Assembly: GCF_018863235.1 (NCBI RefSeq) | Contig: NZ_JAHKRS010000010.1 | Coordinates: 1-64,000, forward strand | Reading direction: 5' to 3' | From: Pseudomaricurvus albidus | Lineage (GTDB): Bacteria; Pseudomonadota; Gammaproteobacteria; Pseudomonadales; Cellvibrionaceae | Length of the DNA: 64,000 nucleotides | Shown here: in pieces, positions 25,627 to 36,525 of the stretch | Numbering within the stretch: the first letter of the stretch is position 1 | Layout of the letters: every line of letters starts with the position of its first letter | The notes under the pieces: generated by a model | The model's database searches: none | What the model saw: only the letters and a program-made list of their open reading frames with translations | What the model was told of the DNA's origin: nothing | Position numbers and translations under genes: made by a program

Positions 25627-25756
25627 ATCTGCTACCTGTTTCCACTCTCTGAAATCTGAGAAAATGCCACCGTAAGTCTGTGTGGGATTGCTAAGACGTT
25701 GATCGGCGCCCGCTTTTGGGGGATTTTTCCCTTAGATTGGTTAAAGGTTGTTTGGA

Positions 25757-26461
25757 ATGAGCACAATTTTGGCTGTGGATACCTCATGTGATGCATGTTC
25801 GATCGCATTGTTGAAGGACGGGCAGGTGTATGCCGAGTTTATACAGGCACCCAGGCAACATTCTCAACGTTTACTGCCGATGATTGATGCTTTACTCAAG
25901 AAGCACTCGGTGGACCTTTCTGATCTGGATGCAATAGCTTACGGAAGAGGCCCCGGCTCATTTACCGGATTGCGAATTTGCCTGAGTGTTGTTCAGGGAT
26001 TGGCGTTTTCGGTGGATTTACCCGTTATTCCCGTCTCTACCTTACATACCATGGCTGTTGGAGCTGTAAACACCGGTTTGGCCAAAGATCAGGATTTAAT
26101 ATTGGTGGCTCTGGACGCTCGTATGGAAGAGGTGTACTGGTCTCTGTACCGGTTACAAGATGGTCAAGCTGTACCCGTGACTGAAGAGTTTGTTTGTTCG
26201 CCCAGTGATGTGCCCGGCCATGGGGATCTGGGTTTTGTTGCGGCGCAAAATTTAATCAAAGTTGGAGCCGGTTGCCATTATCCTGCGCTTGAGGGAATTG
26301 ATGCAGCCAGTGAAATCCGGGAATTGCTACCGAGAGCAGAGCATATGCTCGGATTGGCACAGTATGCGCTTAAAGAAGGTCAGGTTCATATGGCTGAAAA
26401 TTCTCAGCCGGTTTATCTGAGGGATAGCGTCGCCTGGAAAAAGCGACAACGCATCCGATAG
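25757..26461 (+). CDS. tsaB: tRNA threonylcarbamoyladenosine biosynthesis protein TsaB
   Basis: 234 residues from ATG 25757; the TTG three codons upstream is rejected. TsaB is the non-catalytic partner of TsaD in making t6A37 in ANN-decoding tRNAs. It has the actin-like/ASKHA fold start ILAVDTSCDACSIALLKDG and the family block IAYGRGPGSFTGLRICLSVVQGLAF (about 66-90). It lacks the metal-binding HxxxH of TsaD. It is followed by uppP after about 48 bases, probably in the same transcript. Confidence 0.94.
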   Translation: MSTILAVDTSCDACSIALLKDGQVYAEFIQAPRQHSQRLLPMIDALLKKHSVDLSDLDAIAYGRGPGSFTGLRICLSVVQGLAFSVDLPVIPVSTLHTMAVGAVNTGLAKDQDLILVALDARMEEVYWSLYRLQDGQAVPVTEEFVCSPSDVPGHGDLGFVAAQNLIKVGAGCHYPALEGIDAASEIRELLPRAEHMLGLAQYALKEGQVHMAENSQPVYLRDSVAWKKRQRIR

Positions 26462-26509
26462 ATAGTTATGTGACGACAATTTTCTGGCCGCCGTGGATGA
26501 AAGGATAAT

Positions 26510-27304
26510 ATGGATACGTTGCACCTCGTCATACTTGCCCTGATTCAGGGGCTTACCGAATTTCTCCCCATTTCCAGTTCTGCCCATCTGATTTTACCCA
26601 GTGAGGTATTAAACTGGCCCGATCAAGGTCTGGCTTTTGATGTGGCTGTCCATGTAGGCACTCTGATTGCCGTCGTAGGTTACTTCAGAAAAGACATTGT
26701 TCATCTTGTGACAGCTTGGTTTGTAAGCTTTAAAGGCGGGCAGACCTCTGATAGTCGATTAGCCTGGTATGTGATCTGGGCAACCATACCCGCCGGGCTT
26801 TGTGGCTTGATTTTCAGTGGTTTTATTGAAGAACACCTGAGAAGTGTGTTGGTAATCGCGGCAACGACCATGATTTTCGGTGTGGCTTTGGGGATGGCAG
26901 ACTGGAAAGGAAAGCGCACCACACCGCTGGAACAGATGACCTTAAAGCAAGGTCTATTGATTGGTTGCGCTCAGGCTTTGGCGTTAATTCCAGGCACTTC
27001 TCGTTCCGGAGTAACAATCACCATGGCTCTGGCTTTGGGGCTGGAGCGGCAAGCCGCTGCCCGTTTTTCGTTCTTGCTGTCAATTCCTCTGATCGTGTTA
27101 AGTGGCGGATATGAAGCATTAGGGTTGCTTGAAGATTCCACCATCGACTGGTCTGACTTGTTTTGGGGGATCACTATTTCTGCGGTAAGTGCTGCCTTGT
27201 GTATCCACTTCTTTTTGAAATTAATTGACCGCATCGGCATGTGGCCATTTGTCGTGTATCGCCTGATACTCGGTGTCATTCTCTTATTGATAGCATTTGG
27301 TTAA
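26510..27304 (+). CDS. uppP: Undecaprenyl-diphosphatase UppP (BacA)
   Basis: 264 residues, an all-helical inner-membrane enzyme that dephosphorylates undecaprenyl pyrophosphate to recycle the peptidoglycan and O-antigen lipid carrier. The signature IQGLTEFLPISSSAHLIL (about 11-28) and the second block LIPGTSRSGVTITMALALGL (about 162-181) hold the catalytic Glu/Ser/Arg residues. Several hydrophobic helices follow. It conveys bacitracin tolerance when overproduced in E. coli. Confidence 0.95.
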   Translation: MDTLHLVILALIQGLTEFLPISSSAHLILPSEVLNWPDQGLAFDVAVHVGTLIAVVGYFRKDIVHLVTAWFVSFKGGQTSDSRLAWYVIWATIPAGLCGLIFSGFIEEHLRSVLVIAATTMIFGVALGMADWKGKRTTPLEQMTLKQGLLIGCAQALALIPGTSRSGVTITMALALGLERQAAARFSFLLSIPLIVLSGGYEALGLLEDSTIDWSDLFWGITISAVSAALCIHFFLKLIDRIGMWPFVVYRLILGVILLLIAFG

Positions 27305-27349
27305 TTCAGGCGTCTAAATACTGCCAAAGAGGTTCTGCAGGGGATAATT

Positions 27350-28240
27350 ATGAAAAAGGTTGCCTTTATTGGGTTGGGAGTTATGGGTTATCCCATGGCT
27401 GGACACTTACAGAAAGCGGGTTTTGAGGTCACTGTGTACAACCGTACTACAGTCAAAGCCGAGCAGTGGGCCAAGGAGTTTGGAGGCGACTTTGCGTTAA
27501 CTCCCGGGTTGGCTGCTGCGGGAGCTGATGTGGTCTTTTCCTGTGTTGGCAACGATGATGATTTGCGGCAGGTAATGACCGGATCTGATGGTATTCTCCA
27601 TGGTTTGAAGCCCAGTGCCATTGTTGTTGACCATACGACTGCCTCGGCTTTGGTGGCGAGAGAATTAGCAGCGGTCATCGAAGCCAAAGGATGTCATTTT
27701 CTGGATGCTCCTGTATCAGGTGGGCAGCAGGGGGCTCAAAATGCGGCGCTGACGGTTATGGTTGGGGGGGACGCAAACGTATTCGAAATGGCGAAACCTG
27801 TAATTGATGTGATGGCGCGTTCAGTGCAGTTGATGGGGCCGGTAGGCAGTGGTCAGCTGTGCAAGATGGTGAATCAGGTGTGTATCGCGGGTCTGGTGCA
27901 GGGGTTGGCAGAAGGATTACACTTTGCAGAGCAGGCTGGACTGGATGGCAAAAAGGTCATTGATGTCATCAGTAAGGGCGCAGCCCAATCCTGGCAGATG
28001 GAGAATCGTCATGAAACCATGTTGGCCGGCGAGTATGAGCATGGTTTCGCTGTAGACTGGATGCGAAAAGATCTGGCGATAGTGCTCGATGAAGCCCGGC
28101 AAAATGGAGCTTCGTTACCGGTCACGGCACTGGTCGATCAGTTTTACGGTGATGTTCAGGCGCTGGGCGGTCAGCGTTGGGATACTTCCAGCTTGCTTGC
28201 AAGATTAAAGGCTAGGTCCAGCCAGCCGAAAAAAGGCTAA
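27350..28240 (+). CDS. NAD(P)-dependent beta-hydroxyacid dehydrogenase
   Basis: 296 residues of the 3-hydroxyisobutyrate/tartronate-semialdehyde/glyoxylate reductase family. N-terminal Rossmann motif GLGVMGYPMAGHLQKAGFEVTVYNR (7-31), substrate loop DAPVSGGQQGAQNAALTVMVGG (about 121-142) and the catalytic lysine in GSGQLCKMVNQ (about 168-178) are all present. NRT after the second strand (VYNRTTVKAE) suggests NADP preference. The natural substrate cannot be decided and no pathway genes are adjacent. Confidence 0.9.
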   Translation: MKKVAFIGLGVMGYPMAGHLQKAGFEVTVYNRTTVKAEQWAKEFGGDFALTPGLAAAGADVVFSCVGNDDDLRQVMTGSDGILHGLKPSAIVVDHTTASALVARELAAVIEAKGCHFLDAPVSGGQQGAQNAALTVMVGGDANVFEMAKPVIDVMARSVQLMGPVGSGQLCKMVNQVCIAGLVQGLAEGLHFAEQAGLDGKKVIDVISKGAAQSWQMENRHETMLAGEYEHGFAVDWMRKDLAIVLDEARQNGASLPVTALVDQFYGDVQALGGQRWDTSSLLARLKARSSQPKKG

Positions 28241-28358
28241 CGGTATCTTTTCAGAGGCCACTTCGTTGGAGTGGCTTGCTATCAAATCGGACGGTTCATA
28301 GCAGTAAACTGACCGTTCGTTCAGATGAATTCAGGTGTGCGCAGGTACAACACGAGAT

Positions 28359-29675
28359 ATGACACAGAATACGATTGAATTTAATCAGCAATTGCTCGAT
28401 TTTCTCTCAGAGTCCCCAACTCCTTTCCACGCTGTTCGAGCGATGTCGTCACGCCTTGAGGCTAAAGGTTTTAGCCGGTTGCTGGAATCGGAAAGCTGGT
28501 CTTTGACGCCGGGTGAGCGTTATTACTTCTGCCGCAATGACTCTTCCATTATTGCATTTGTCTACGGTTCCCAGCCGCTGGCCGAGGAAGGTATTCGCAT
28601 GGTTGGTGCGCACACCGATAGTCCTTGCCTGAAGGTGAAGCCGCAACCTGAAATGGTAAAGCAGGGCTATTTTCAGTTGGGTGTTGAGACCTACGGTGGC
28701 GTCTTGCTGCATCCCTGGTTTGATCGGGACCTCTCCATTGCAGGTCGGGTCACTTACCGTACCCGGCAGGGCACCGTTGCCAGCCGTTTATTGGATTTCA
28801 TAAGGCCAGTAGCTGTCATACCCAGTCTGGCGATTCATTTAAATCGTGAGGCAAACCAGAATGGGGCAGTGAATGCCCAGCAGGATATTCCGCCAGTGCT
28901 GATGCAGGTTGATGGATCTGATAAGCCGGATTTCCGTGAGTTGTTGGGTAAAGTGTTAACGGAGGATGGCGTCGAAAATCTGGACAGTGTTCTGGATTAC
29001 GAGCTGAGCTTTTATGATACCCAAGAGCCTGCGCTTGTCGGGCTTAAAGAGGATTTTATCGCCAGCGCCCGTCTGGATAACCTGCTCAGCTGCTTCATCG
29101 GTTTGCAGGGACTGCTCGAGGCTGATGGCACCCAGTCCGCACTGCTGGTCTGTAATGATCATGAAGAGGTTGGCAGTCGCTCGGCGTGTGGTGCCCAGGG
29201 CCCCATGCTGGAAGATTTCCTGACTCGTCTCTTGCCAGACTCAGAGACAAGGCTACGTTGTCTGACACAGTCGTTGATGATCTCGGCTGATAATGCTCAT
29301 GGTATTCACCCTAATTACAGCGATCGTCACGACAGTAACCACGGACCGATTCTGAACAAGGGGCCGGTGATTAAAATTAATGCAAACCAGAGCTACGCCA
29401 CCAACAGTGAAACCTCATCGGCGTTTCGTCACTGGTGTGAGCAGGCGAATGTTCCGGTACAGGCGTTTGTTGTGCGTACAGACATGGCTTGTGGCAGTAC
29501 TATTGGGCCAATTACTGCGGCAGAGGTGGGAGTCCGAACTCTGGATGTCGGGGTGCCAACATTTGCCATGCACTCTATCCGCGAACTGGCCGGTGTCGAA
29601 GATGCCCAGGGACTCTATCGAGTACTGGGGCATTTCTTTTCTTCCTCTGCCACATTTCTAGAGACTCCACGGTGA
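28359..29675 (+). CDS. apeB: M18-family aspartyl aminopeptidase
   Basis: 438 residues from ATG 28359; an in-frame GTG lies 24 bases upstream. A cytosolic dizinc aminopeptidase removing N-terminal acidic (and other) residues. The zinc ligands and catalytic acids are visible in [45 protein letters not shown] and [16 protein letters not shown]. Length and motifs match ApeB/DAP of the M18 family, whose members form dodecamers. It stands alone, with about 110 bases on either side. Confidence 0.94.
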   Translation: MTQNTIEFNQQLLDFLSESPTPFHAVRAMSSRLEAKGFSRLLESESWSLTPGERYYFCRNDSSIIAFVYGSQPLAEEGIRMVGAHTDSPCLKVKPQPEMVKQGYFQLGVETYGGVLLHPWFDRDLSIAGRVTYRTRQGTVASRLLDFIRPVAVIPSLAIHLNREANQNGAVNAQQDIPPVLMQVDGSDKPDFRELLGKVLTEDGVENLDSVLDYELSFYDTQEPALVGLKEDFIASARLDNLLSCFIGLQGLLEADGTQSALLVCNDHEEVGSRSACGAQGPMLEDFLTRLLPDSETRLRCLTQSLMISADNAHGIHPNYSDRHDSNHGPILNKGPVIKINANQSYATNSETSSAFRHWCEQANVPVQAFVVRTDMACGSTIGPITAAEVGVRTLDVGVPTFAMHSIRELAGVEDAQGLYRVLGHFFSSSATFLETPR

Positions 29676-29786
29676 TTCAAGTCACAGTGTGAGGTTGATC
29701 ATAACGGTATAATGGACAACGGGCGGCAGCGACTCGTCCAAAACAGGTCTTATTTATAGCTTTTTCGTCTAAAGTCGAGTGGTATC

Positions 29787-30917
29787 ATGTCCAACCCAGC
29801 ACTTATTGCCCAGCTTAAACAGTTCAGTCCATTCAATACACTTGATGATCAATATGTTCAGCAGGTCGCTGACCACAGTAAGATCATTACTGAGGAAAAG
29901 GGCAAGCTGTTGTTTCGGCGAGGCAAGAAAGCCGATTCACGTTATTACCTGCTAGAGGGGACGGTGGATCTGGTCGGTGCAAACTTCGCAACGGAAAGTG
30001 TTGTTGCCGGGGATGAAAGAGCTTCTCAGACGTTAACCGATACTTCCCCGACTCAGGTATCCGCGGTGGCCAAATCAGAGGTCAAACTGTTGATGGTTGA
30101 GGCGGACTTTCTCGATCTGGCGCTGGTTTGGAGTCAGGCGACTCCTGAAGAGGAGGAAGAGGCTAATTTAACGGCACCTCTGGCCAAGTCTGACTTGTTT
30201 TCAAATGATGACCCTCTCTCGGGGCTGAATCTTTCCAAGGCTCACGTGGAAGTTGAAGAAAGCCACGGTGACTGGATGTCGGGTTTGTTTTCCTCCCTGT
30301 TATTCTCCCGTGTGCCGCCAGCGCACATCCGCCAGCTTTTTACCTGTTTTGAAGCCATTGAAGTCAAAGCGGGTCAAAATATTGTGAAAGAAGGGGAGAC
30401 AGGTGATTATTTTTACGTGATCGATCGTGGTCAGGCTCAGGTAAAAAATGTAACCGGTCAGGTGAATGTGAAACTGGAAACCGGACAGTACTTCGGTGAA
30501 GAAGCGCTGGTGGCGGAAACACCCCGTAATGCCACAGTGACCATGCTCACCGATGGCTTGTTGATGCGCCTGGGTAAAGAGGACTTCACAAAACTGTTGC
30601 ATGAGCCGGTGCAGAAAACCCTGTCCTTTTCTGAATACGAACAAGCGAAAGATAAGTGTGTATTACTCGATGTACGCATGCCGCTGGAGTTTCGTTTCCA
30701 GCATATGGAAGGCAGTAAGAATATTCCTCTGTCATCCCTTCGTAACCGGTTTTACGAGCTGGACACAGACACTCAATACGCCATTGCAGACAACGCCGGT
30801 CGTCGCAGCCAATTGGCAGCGTATTTACTGTGTCAGGCAGGTTATGATGCCTGGATACTGCAGAACTCTGAAGAGACTTATGAAGCGAACTCAGCAACTC
30901 AGCAGAGGGCCGGGTAA
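29787..30917 (+). CDS. Protein with two cNMP-binding-like domains and a rhodanese-fold domain
   Basis: 376 residues, cytosolic. The first cyclic-nucleotide-binding-fold domain (about 14-115) lacks the phosphate-binding cassette. After an acidic linker (EEEEEAN) the second (about 180-280) keeps a cassette of the FGEEALVAETPRNATVTM type with the phosphate Arg, so it could bind cAMP or c-di-GMP/cGMP. The C terminus (about 290-365) is a rhodanese fold (VLLDVRMPLEFRFQHMEGSKNIPL), but where active rhodaneses have a Cys loop this has AIADNAGRRSQLAAYLL, so the catalytic cysteine is missing. A signalling or scaffolding role is more likely than sulfur transfer. The glycosyltransferase gene follows after 101 bases. 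Confidence 0.82.
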   Translation: MSNPALIAQLKQFSPFNTLDDQYVQQVADHSKIITEEKGKLLFRRGKKADSRYYLLEGTVDLVGANFATESVVAGDERASQTLTDTSPTQVSAVAKSEVKLLMVEADFLDLALVWSQATPEEEEEANLTAPLAKSDLFSNDDPLSGLNLSKAHVEVEESHGDWMSGLFSSLLFSRVPPAHIRQLFTCFEAIEVKAGQNIVKEGETGDYFYVIDRGQAQVKNVTGQVNVKLETGQYFGEEALVAETPRNATVTMLTDGLLMRLGKEDFTKLLHEPVQKTLSFSEYEQAKDKCVLLDVRMPLEFRFQHMEGSKNIPLSSLRNRFYELDTDTQYAIADNAGRRSQLAAYLLCQAGYDAWILQNSEETYEANSATQQRAG

Positions 30918-31018
30918 GGATAGTAGAGGGTACTGTGCCTTTGTCCCTTCTGGGATCGCCGTTAATTTGTTGATTGTGTTATTGTGCTCCGGATTAAGCT
31001 TTCCGGGGTTCAACTGCT

Positions 31019-32167
31019 TTGCGTATTCTCTTACTCTCTGCCTATGATGCTGATAGCCACAAGCGTTGGCATAAGGGCCTCAGATCTCATTTCCCTGAAT
31101 ACCAATGGACCTTGTTGACCCTGCCGCCACGTTATTTCAGTTGGCGCATACGCGGTAACAGCTTAAGTTGGAGTTTTGAACACAGGCAGCTTCTTGAAGA
31201 GCCCTATGACCTGATGGTTGCGACTTCCATGACGGATCTCTCGGCGTTAAGGGGGTTTGTTCCGGCTTTGGCTGCTATTCCTACTGTGGTCTATTTTCAC
31301 GAAAACCAATTTGCCTACCCCAGCAGCGATAATGCGCATAAGTCCGTAGAGCCGCAGATTCTAAACCTCTATACCGCACTCTGTGCCGATGCCATCGTCT
31401 TTAATACGGATTACAATCGACAGACTTTTTTGAATGGAGTGGAGGAGCTGCTTCGTCGCCTGCCGGACCACGTTCCGAAAGATGTCGTGTCTCAACTTTC
31501 CGGACGAGCATCGGTTCTTCCTGTGCCTCTGGAGGCTTCATGTTTTGAGCCGGTTTGTAGTCCGGTAAGTGAACAACTGGCCATGTGGCCTCTCAAAGTC
31601 CCGGGAGAAGCTCGCCCCCTGCGCCTGCTTTGGGCTGCTCGCTGGGAATACGATAAAGGTCCTGAATTACTGCTGGCTATCCTGCGCTCGCTTCGCGAGC
31701 GGAATATTGATTTCCAGTTATGTTTACTGGGGCAAAGCTTTCGGCGTTCGCCGCCGGAGTTTGAAATTATCCGGCAGGACTTTACTGGTGAGTTGGTGCA
31801 GTTTGGCCATGAGCCGGACTCTCTGCGTTATCAGCAATGGCTGGCGTCCGCTGATGTGGTCTTGTCCACTGCGCTGCATGAGTTTCAGGGATTGGCGGTT
31901 CTGGAAGCAATGGCTGCGGGATGTATCCCCCTGTTGCCTAACCGCTTGTCATATCCCGAAATGGTAGCTGATGATTTTTTGTACGACATCAGTTCCGAAC
32001 ATCTGGTTGATCAGGCTCAGGCAGCCGTGGACCGATTGATGTCGTTCATTCCGGATTTGCCTGCAAGCGGAAAAGCGAACAATCGTGTCTTTGGAGTGGA
32101 TGTTTCCTGGTGGAGCTGGGAAAGGCAGCAAGAGGCTTATCGTCAATTGCTGGAGGGATTGGTATGA
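31019..32167 (+). CDS. GT-B glycosyltransferase of the DUF3524 (tRNA-queuosine mannosyltransferase-like) family
   Basis: 382 residues beginning with a TTG codon; this start is chosen because MRILLLSAYDADSHKRWHKGL is the family's usual N terminus, and GGGG lies 10 bases before. The N-terminal half has the DUF3524 block (WTLLTLPPRYFSWRIRGN, VATSMTDLSALRGF, YFHENQFAYP). The C-terminal half is a GT4-like nucleotide-sugar domain (LLWAARWEYDKGPELLLAIL, ALHEFQGLAVLEAMAAGCIPLLPN). The vertebrate member GTDC1/QTMAN mannosylates queuosine in tRNA-Asp, so a tRNA-queuosine target is a reasonable guess here. The bacterial substrate is not established to my knowledge. Confidence 0.85.
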   Translation: MRILLLSAYDADSHKRWHKGLRSHFPEYQWTLLTLPPRYFSWRIRGNSLSWSFEHRQLLEEPYDLMVATSMTDLSALRGFVPALAAIPTVVYFHENQFAYPSSDNAHKSVEPQILNLYTALCADAIVFNTDYNRQTFLNGVEELLRRLPDHVPKDVVSQLSGRASVLPVPLEASCFEPVCSPVSEQLAMWPLKVPGEARPLRLLWAARWEYDKGPELLLAILRSLRERNIDFQLCLLGQSFRRSPPEFEIIRQDFTGELVQFGHEPDSLRYQQWLASADVVLSTALHEFQGLAVLEAMAAGCIPLLPNRLSYPEMVADDFLYDISSEHLVDQAQAAVDRLMSFIPDLPASGKANNRVFGVDVSWWSWERQQEAYRQLLEGLV

Positions 32168-32279
32168 TACCGCCTCCTGTGACCTCTGATGGTGTCATTA
32201 TTATCGTCAAAGGTTACGAACAGAATATCGGTTGATCGGCTGTTCCTGTCGATAACCCACTAAGCAGTTAAAGAGTATT

Positions 32280-33287
32280 ATGGCCAAGACACGCATTCTT
32301 ACGGGTATTACCACAACAGGTACCCCTCATTTGGGCAATTATGTTGGTGCAATTCGTCCGGCGATTGAAGCCAGCCAAAGCGCTGACAACCTGTCCTTTT
32401 ATTTTCTGGCAAATTATCACGCTCTGATTAAATGTCAGGATCCAGAGATGGTTCATCGTTCTACCACTGAGATTGCGGCCACCTGGCTTGCACTGGGGTT
32501 GAATACGGATAATGTGGTGTTTTACCGTCAGTCTGATGTGCCTGAAATCACCGAGTTAAGCTGGATGCTGACCTGTATGGCGGCCAAGGGTCTGATGAAT
32601 CGTGCTCACGCCTATAAGGCGGCAGTTGCGGCTAATCAGGAGGCGGGTGAAGATCCGGATTACGGTGTCACTATGGGTCTCTACAGCTATCCGGTTTTGA
32701 TGGCTGCAGATATTTTGATGTTTAATGCGAACAAAGTCCCTGTTGGTAAAGATCAGATCCAGCACGTAGAAATGGCCCGTGATATTGCTGCTCGCTTCAA
32801 TCACCATTATGGCGAGCACTTCACGTTGCCCGAAGCCGTAGTCGATGACAAGGTTGCTGTGCTACAAGGGTTGGATGGCCGTAAAATGAGTAAAAGTTAC
32901 GGCAATACCATCCCTCTGTTTTTGACTGAAAAGCAACTGAAAAAGCATATCAACAAGATCAAGACCAATTTGCTCGAGCCGGGTGAGCCCAAAGATCCTG
33001 ATACCTCCACAGTCTTTCAGATCTGGCAAGCTTTTGCTTCAGAAGAGCAGACCGCCGAGATGCGACAGGCGTTCCTTGATGGTATCGCTTGGGGCGAAGC
33101 CAAAAAGCAATTGTTCGAACTGGTCAATGGTGAGTTGTCCGAGGCTCGGGAGCGTTATAACGAGCTTATGGCGAATCCAGGTTTCATCGAAGAAAAACTG
33201 CAAGAGGGCGCTGAGAAAGCACGCTCTTTCAGTGCTCCGTTGATGACCAAGTGCCGTAAAGCGGTGGGGCTACGTCCGATTGGTTAA
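32280..33287 (+). CDS. trpS: Tryptophan--tRNA ligase
   Basis: 335 residues, class I synthetase charging tRNA-Trp. The HIGH-equivalent is [11 protein letters not shown] (about 15-25) and the KMSKS loop is [11 protein letters not shown] (about 200-210). [17 protein letters not shown] is the tryptophan/ATP pocket segment. The ending is [16 protein letters not shown] bidirectional terminator separates it from convergent bioA. Confidence 0.96.
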   Translation: MAKTRILTGITTTGTPHLGNYVGAIRPAIEASQSADNLSFYFLANYHALIKCQDPEMVHRSTTEIAATWLALGLNTDNVVFYRQSDVPEITELSWMLTCMAAKGLMNRAHAYKAAVAANQEAGEDPDYGVTMGLYSYPVLMAADILMFNANKVPVGKDQIQHVEMARDIAARFNHHYGEHFTLPEAVVDDKVAVLQGLDGRKMSKSYGNTIPLFLTEKQLKKHINKIKTNLLEPGEPKDPDTSTVFQIWQAFASEEQTAEMRQAFLDGIAWGEAKKQLFELVNGELSEARERYNELMANPGFIEEKLQEGAEKARSFSAPLMTKCRKAVGLRPIG

Positions 33288-33325
33288 ATAAACCACTTGG
33301 TTTAATGTTAAAACCGTCCGTATTC

Positions 33326-33356
33326 AAAAAAGCCCCTGAAACGGGGCTTTTTTTTG
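33326..33356. terminator. Bidirectional terminator between trpS and bioA
   Basis: AAAAAGCCCC and GGGGCTTTTT form a 10-bp stem around a six-base loop, with A residues on the left and further T residues on the right. It can therefore serve both the rightward trpS and the leftward bioA transcripts. Confidence 0.88.
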
Positions 33357-33386
33357 TGAAGGCTAAAACTCTCAACTCTGAATAGA

Positions 33387-34688
33387 TTAGCTCTGAAACA
33401 ATTCCGGGCGTGACAGTACGCGCGACATGGCTGAAGTCAGTGTGTCGAGTTCGTCTGGGGTCATCACATAAGGCGGCATGACGTATACCAGCTTGCCAAA
33501 GGGGCGAATCCAGACACCTTCTTCCATGAAAGCTTTTTGTATCTCGGCCATAACCACCGGCGCTTTCATCTCAACCACACCAATTGCGCCCATTACGCGT
33601 ACATCTTCTACATGGGGGTAGTCCTTGCAGGGGGCCAGGCCGCGTTCAAGTTGCGATTCAATACGCTGGATATTGGCTTGCCAGTCCTGACTCAATAACA
33701 GGCGTGTCGAGGCCAGAGCCGTAGCTGCGGCCAGAGGGTTACCCATAAAGGTGGGACCGTGCATAAAGACGCCTGCCTCCCCGCGACAGATGCCATCGCT
33801 GATACGATCGTTGCACAAGGTTGCGGCCATGGTCATGTAGCCACCGGTCAGGGCTTTGCCGAGACAGAGAATGTCGGGCTCGATGTCTGCGTGTTCACAG
33901 GCGAACAGTTTTCCTGTGCGGCCAAAACCTGTGGCAATTTCATCGGCGATCAGTAATACACCGTGCTGGTCACACAATTGACGTACCTGGCGTAAATACT
34001 CAGGTGGGTAAAAGCGCATGCCGCCTGCACCCTGAACAATGGGCTCTAAAATCACTGCTGCGAGCTGTTGGTGGTTGTCTTCCATCAACGATTTGAAATT
34101 GGCTATGTAGCGATCATCCCATTCGATGTTGTAACCACTGACTGGAGCATCGGCGAAAAAATGCTGTATCAGGTTGTCATTAAACAGGTGGTGCATGCCG
34201 GTCACCGGATCACACACTGACATCGCGCCAAACGTATCGCCGTGATAACCGTTACGCAGACACAGCATTTTATTTTTTTGTGGTTTGCCCTGGCTGTGCC
34301 AAAACTGGATGGCCATTTTCATGGCGACTTCAACAGCGACTGACCCCGAATCCGAAAAGAACACTTTATTCAGACTTTTTGGGGTGATATCGACAAGTAA
34401 CTGTGCCAACTCTGCCGCAGGTTGATGAGTGAGGCCACCGAACATCACATGAGACATCTTGTCCAGCTGGGCTTTGGCCGCCTGATTAAGGACCTCGTGA
34501 TTGTAGCCGTGAATCGTACACCACCAGGAAGACATGCCGTCCAGCAATTGGCGGCCATCGGTTAACGTCAGGGTGCAACCCTGGGCGGATTCCACCGGGT
34601 ATACGGGAGGCGCATCAATGAACGAGGCATAGGGGTGCCAGACGTGAGTTTGATCGATATTGATGATCTCTTTTTCGGAAATGCTCAT
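33387..34688 (-). CDS. bioA: Adenosylmethionine-8-amino-7-oxononanoate aminotransferase
   Basis: 433 residues, PLP enzyme of biotin synthesis that makes 7,8-diaminopelargonate with S-adenosylmethionine as amino donor. [18 protein letters not shown] at the N terminus and [17 protein letters not shown] are diagnostic of BioA among class III aminotransferases. The [27 protein letters not shown] and PLP-lysine [16 protein letters not shown] blocks are intact. The gene is alone, with no bioBFCD neighbours in the window. No BirA-type operator palindrome was recognised upstream. Confidence 0.95.
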   Translation of the reverse strand: MSISEKEIINIDQTHVWHPYASFIDAPPVYPVESAQGCTLTLTDGRQLLDGMSSWWCTIHGYNHEVLNQAAKAQLDKMSHVMFGGLTHQPAAELAQLLVDITPKSLNKVFFSDSGSVAVEVAMKMAIQFWHSQGKPQKNKMLCLRNGYHGDTFGAMSVCDPVTGMHHLFNDNLIQHFFADAPVSGYNIEWDDRYIANFKSLMEDNHQQLAAVILEPIVQGAGGMRFYPPEYLRQVRQLCDQHGVLLIADEIATGFGRTGKLFACEHADIEPDILCLGKALTGGYMTMAATLCNDRISDGICRGEAGVFMHGPTFMGNPLAAATALASTRLLLSQDWQANIQRIESQLERGLAPCKDYPHVEDVRVMGAIGVVEMKAPVVMAEIQKAFMEEGVWIRPFGKLVYVMPPYVMTPDELDTLTSAMSRVLSRPELFQS

Positions 34689-34875
34689 GAATAACCCCTG
34701 TCGCTGTGGTGAGCTGATAATAGGGCGTCATTGTAGGCGTATGCAGGCTGAACGCAAGGCGTGAAGAAGGGCAGCAGAGGAGGGGCGTAAGAAAGTGAGG
34801 CTTTGACGGGGCACTTATCCTTAGCTCTATCGCTATTATCTGACAAGCGCCCTGAAAGTAGTGTGTATTGTGAAC

Positions 34876-36447
34876 TTACTGGAAACGTTCAACCAGCTGG
34901 TGTTGTTTTTCCGCCAGTTCAGTCATTTCCTGATTGATGCGGGCGGCAGCCTCTGACTCCTGCTGAGTTCGGTTGGAAATTTCGGAAATCGACTGAGTGT
35001 TTTGTTCAATTTCAACCGCAGTGGCAGATTGTTCTTCAGCGGCAGCGGCAATGTGTTGCGACATTTGGTCGATGGAGTTTACTGACGCAGAAATGGCATC
35101 CAGAGCACCACGTACATTACCCATTTCTTCGACACTCTTGTCTGCCAGAGTTTGACAGCTGTCCATATTGTTGGCGGCATCACTGGTCGCAGAGCTGAGT
35201 TTTTCAATAATGTCTTGAATATGCTGGGTCGATTCCTGAGTTCGTTGTGCCAGAGTGCGCACTTCATCGGCTACCACCGCGAAGCCGCGTCCCTGTTCTC
35301 CAGCCCGAGCAGCCTCAATAGCGGCGTTCAGTGCCAGCAAATTGGTTTGCTCAGCGATGCCCCGAATGACATCAATCACGGTGGAAATCTGATCGCTGTC
35401 CTCCGAGAGACGATTCACCACGGCGCCAAGGTTGGCCACATTATCGGAAAGTCCCTGAATCGCATTGCTGGCCCCCTGCAGAACGTCGCCACCCTGAGAT
35501 ACCTGTTCGAGAGCTTCCTGAGTTGCCACAGAAGCCTGACTGGCACCGGCAGCAACTTCTTGTACCGCTTGTGACATTTGCTGCATGGAAAAGGCAACCT
35601 TCTCGGTCTCCAGCTGCTGTGCTGTCATGCCGTTATGGCTGCAACGAGCTTGCTCCAGTGACATCTCCGAGCGTTGTTTCACCTCTTTCGAAGATTCGAT
35701 AAAACGACCCAGAGCCGTACGCAGACGAGCGGATTGCGCAATCTGAGCCAGTTCAAGCTCTCCGATCTCGTCAGATCTTCCAGTATAGATATAAGCCGCC
35801 ATGGGATTACAAATCACTGTGTGGGCCGCAGAAAGTGCTTGTTTGCGATATTGTTTGGCAATCCAGCGGAAGCCAAAGCCTGCAATCAGTGAGACCCAGG
35901 CGCTGTGAAGCAAAGACAGGGAATCCAGATTGCCGGTAATCAGTAAGCAGGCCAGTAAAGCTACAAAGGTGGCACCGGTATAACCGGTGATCTCAATCGC
36001 CGGATGTTTCCAGCGCGATGCAAGGGGGATTGCTGACTGCTTGGTGCTGAGCCGCTTGTAGGTTTCTTCAGCTCTTTGAATCACTTTGCTGTCGGCCTTT
36101 ACCCGAACCGATTCATACCCAGTGATGGTGCCTCGTTCTTTGAGAGGAGTAACGTAGGCATCAACCCAGTAATGATCACCATTCTTACAGCGGTTCTTCA
36201 CTATGCCCATCCACGGCCGGCCGTTTTTCAGGTTGTTCCACATATCCGCAAATGCTGCTTCAGGCATATCCGGGTGGCGAACTATGTTGTGGGGTTGGGT
36301 TAAAAGCTCCTCGCGGCTGAAACCGGCGATCTCGCAGAATTTGTCATTGCTGAATGTGATATGGCTGCTGGTATCAGTTGCGGATACCAGCTCATCGTCA
36401 GGTTTTAGGACGACTTCTTTACCAGTGGTGGGGCCGTTGTTTCGCAT
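34876..36447 (-). CDS. Aer-like PAS-domain methyl-accepting chemotaxis protein
   Basis: 523 residues from ATG 36447; an in-frame TTG 30 bases upstream has no ribosome site. An N-terminal PAS domain (about 20-115) reads closely like E. coli Aer: [41 protein letters not shown], so FAD binding and energy or redox taxis are expected. Two hydrophobic stretches (about 155-195) anchor it, with almost no periplasmic part. The signalling tip is [42 protein letters not shown]-terminal CheR/CheB-binding pentapeptide is absent, as in Aer. A sigma28-like site lies upstream. Confidence 0.88.
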   Translation of the reverse strand: MRNNGPTTGKEVVLKPDDELVSATDTSSHITFSNDKFCEIAGFSREELLTQPHNIVRHPDMPEAAFADMWNNLKNGRPWMGIVKNRCKNGDHYWVDAYVTPLKERGTITGYESVRVKADSKVIQRAEETYKRLSTKQSAIPLASRWKHPAIEITGYTGATFVALLACLLITGNLDSLSLLHSAWVSLIAGFGFRWIAKQYRKQALSAAHTVICNPMAAYIYTGRSDEIGELELAQIAQSARLRTALGRFIESSKEVKQRSEMSLEQARCSHNGMTAQQLETEKVAFSMQQMSQAVQEVAAGASQASVATQEALEQVSQGGDVLQGASNAIQGLSDNVANLGAVVNRLSEDSDQISTVIDVIRGIAEQTNLLALNAAIEAARAGEQGRGFAVVADEVRTLAQRTQESTQHIQDIIEKLSSATSDAANNMDSCQTLADKSVEEMGNVRGALDAISASVNSIDQMSQHIAAAAEEQSATAVEIEQNTQSISEISNRTQQESEAAARINQEMTELAEKQHQLVERFQ

Positions 36448-36525
36448 AGCTTTTGTCCGAATCGAAAAATGTGTCAAGGACTGGTTAGTAAGGACTTCAA
36501 TGAAAGCCCTTGTCTCTTTGTGGGT

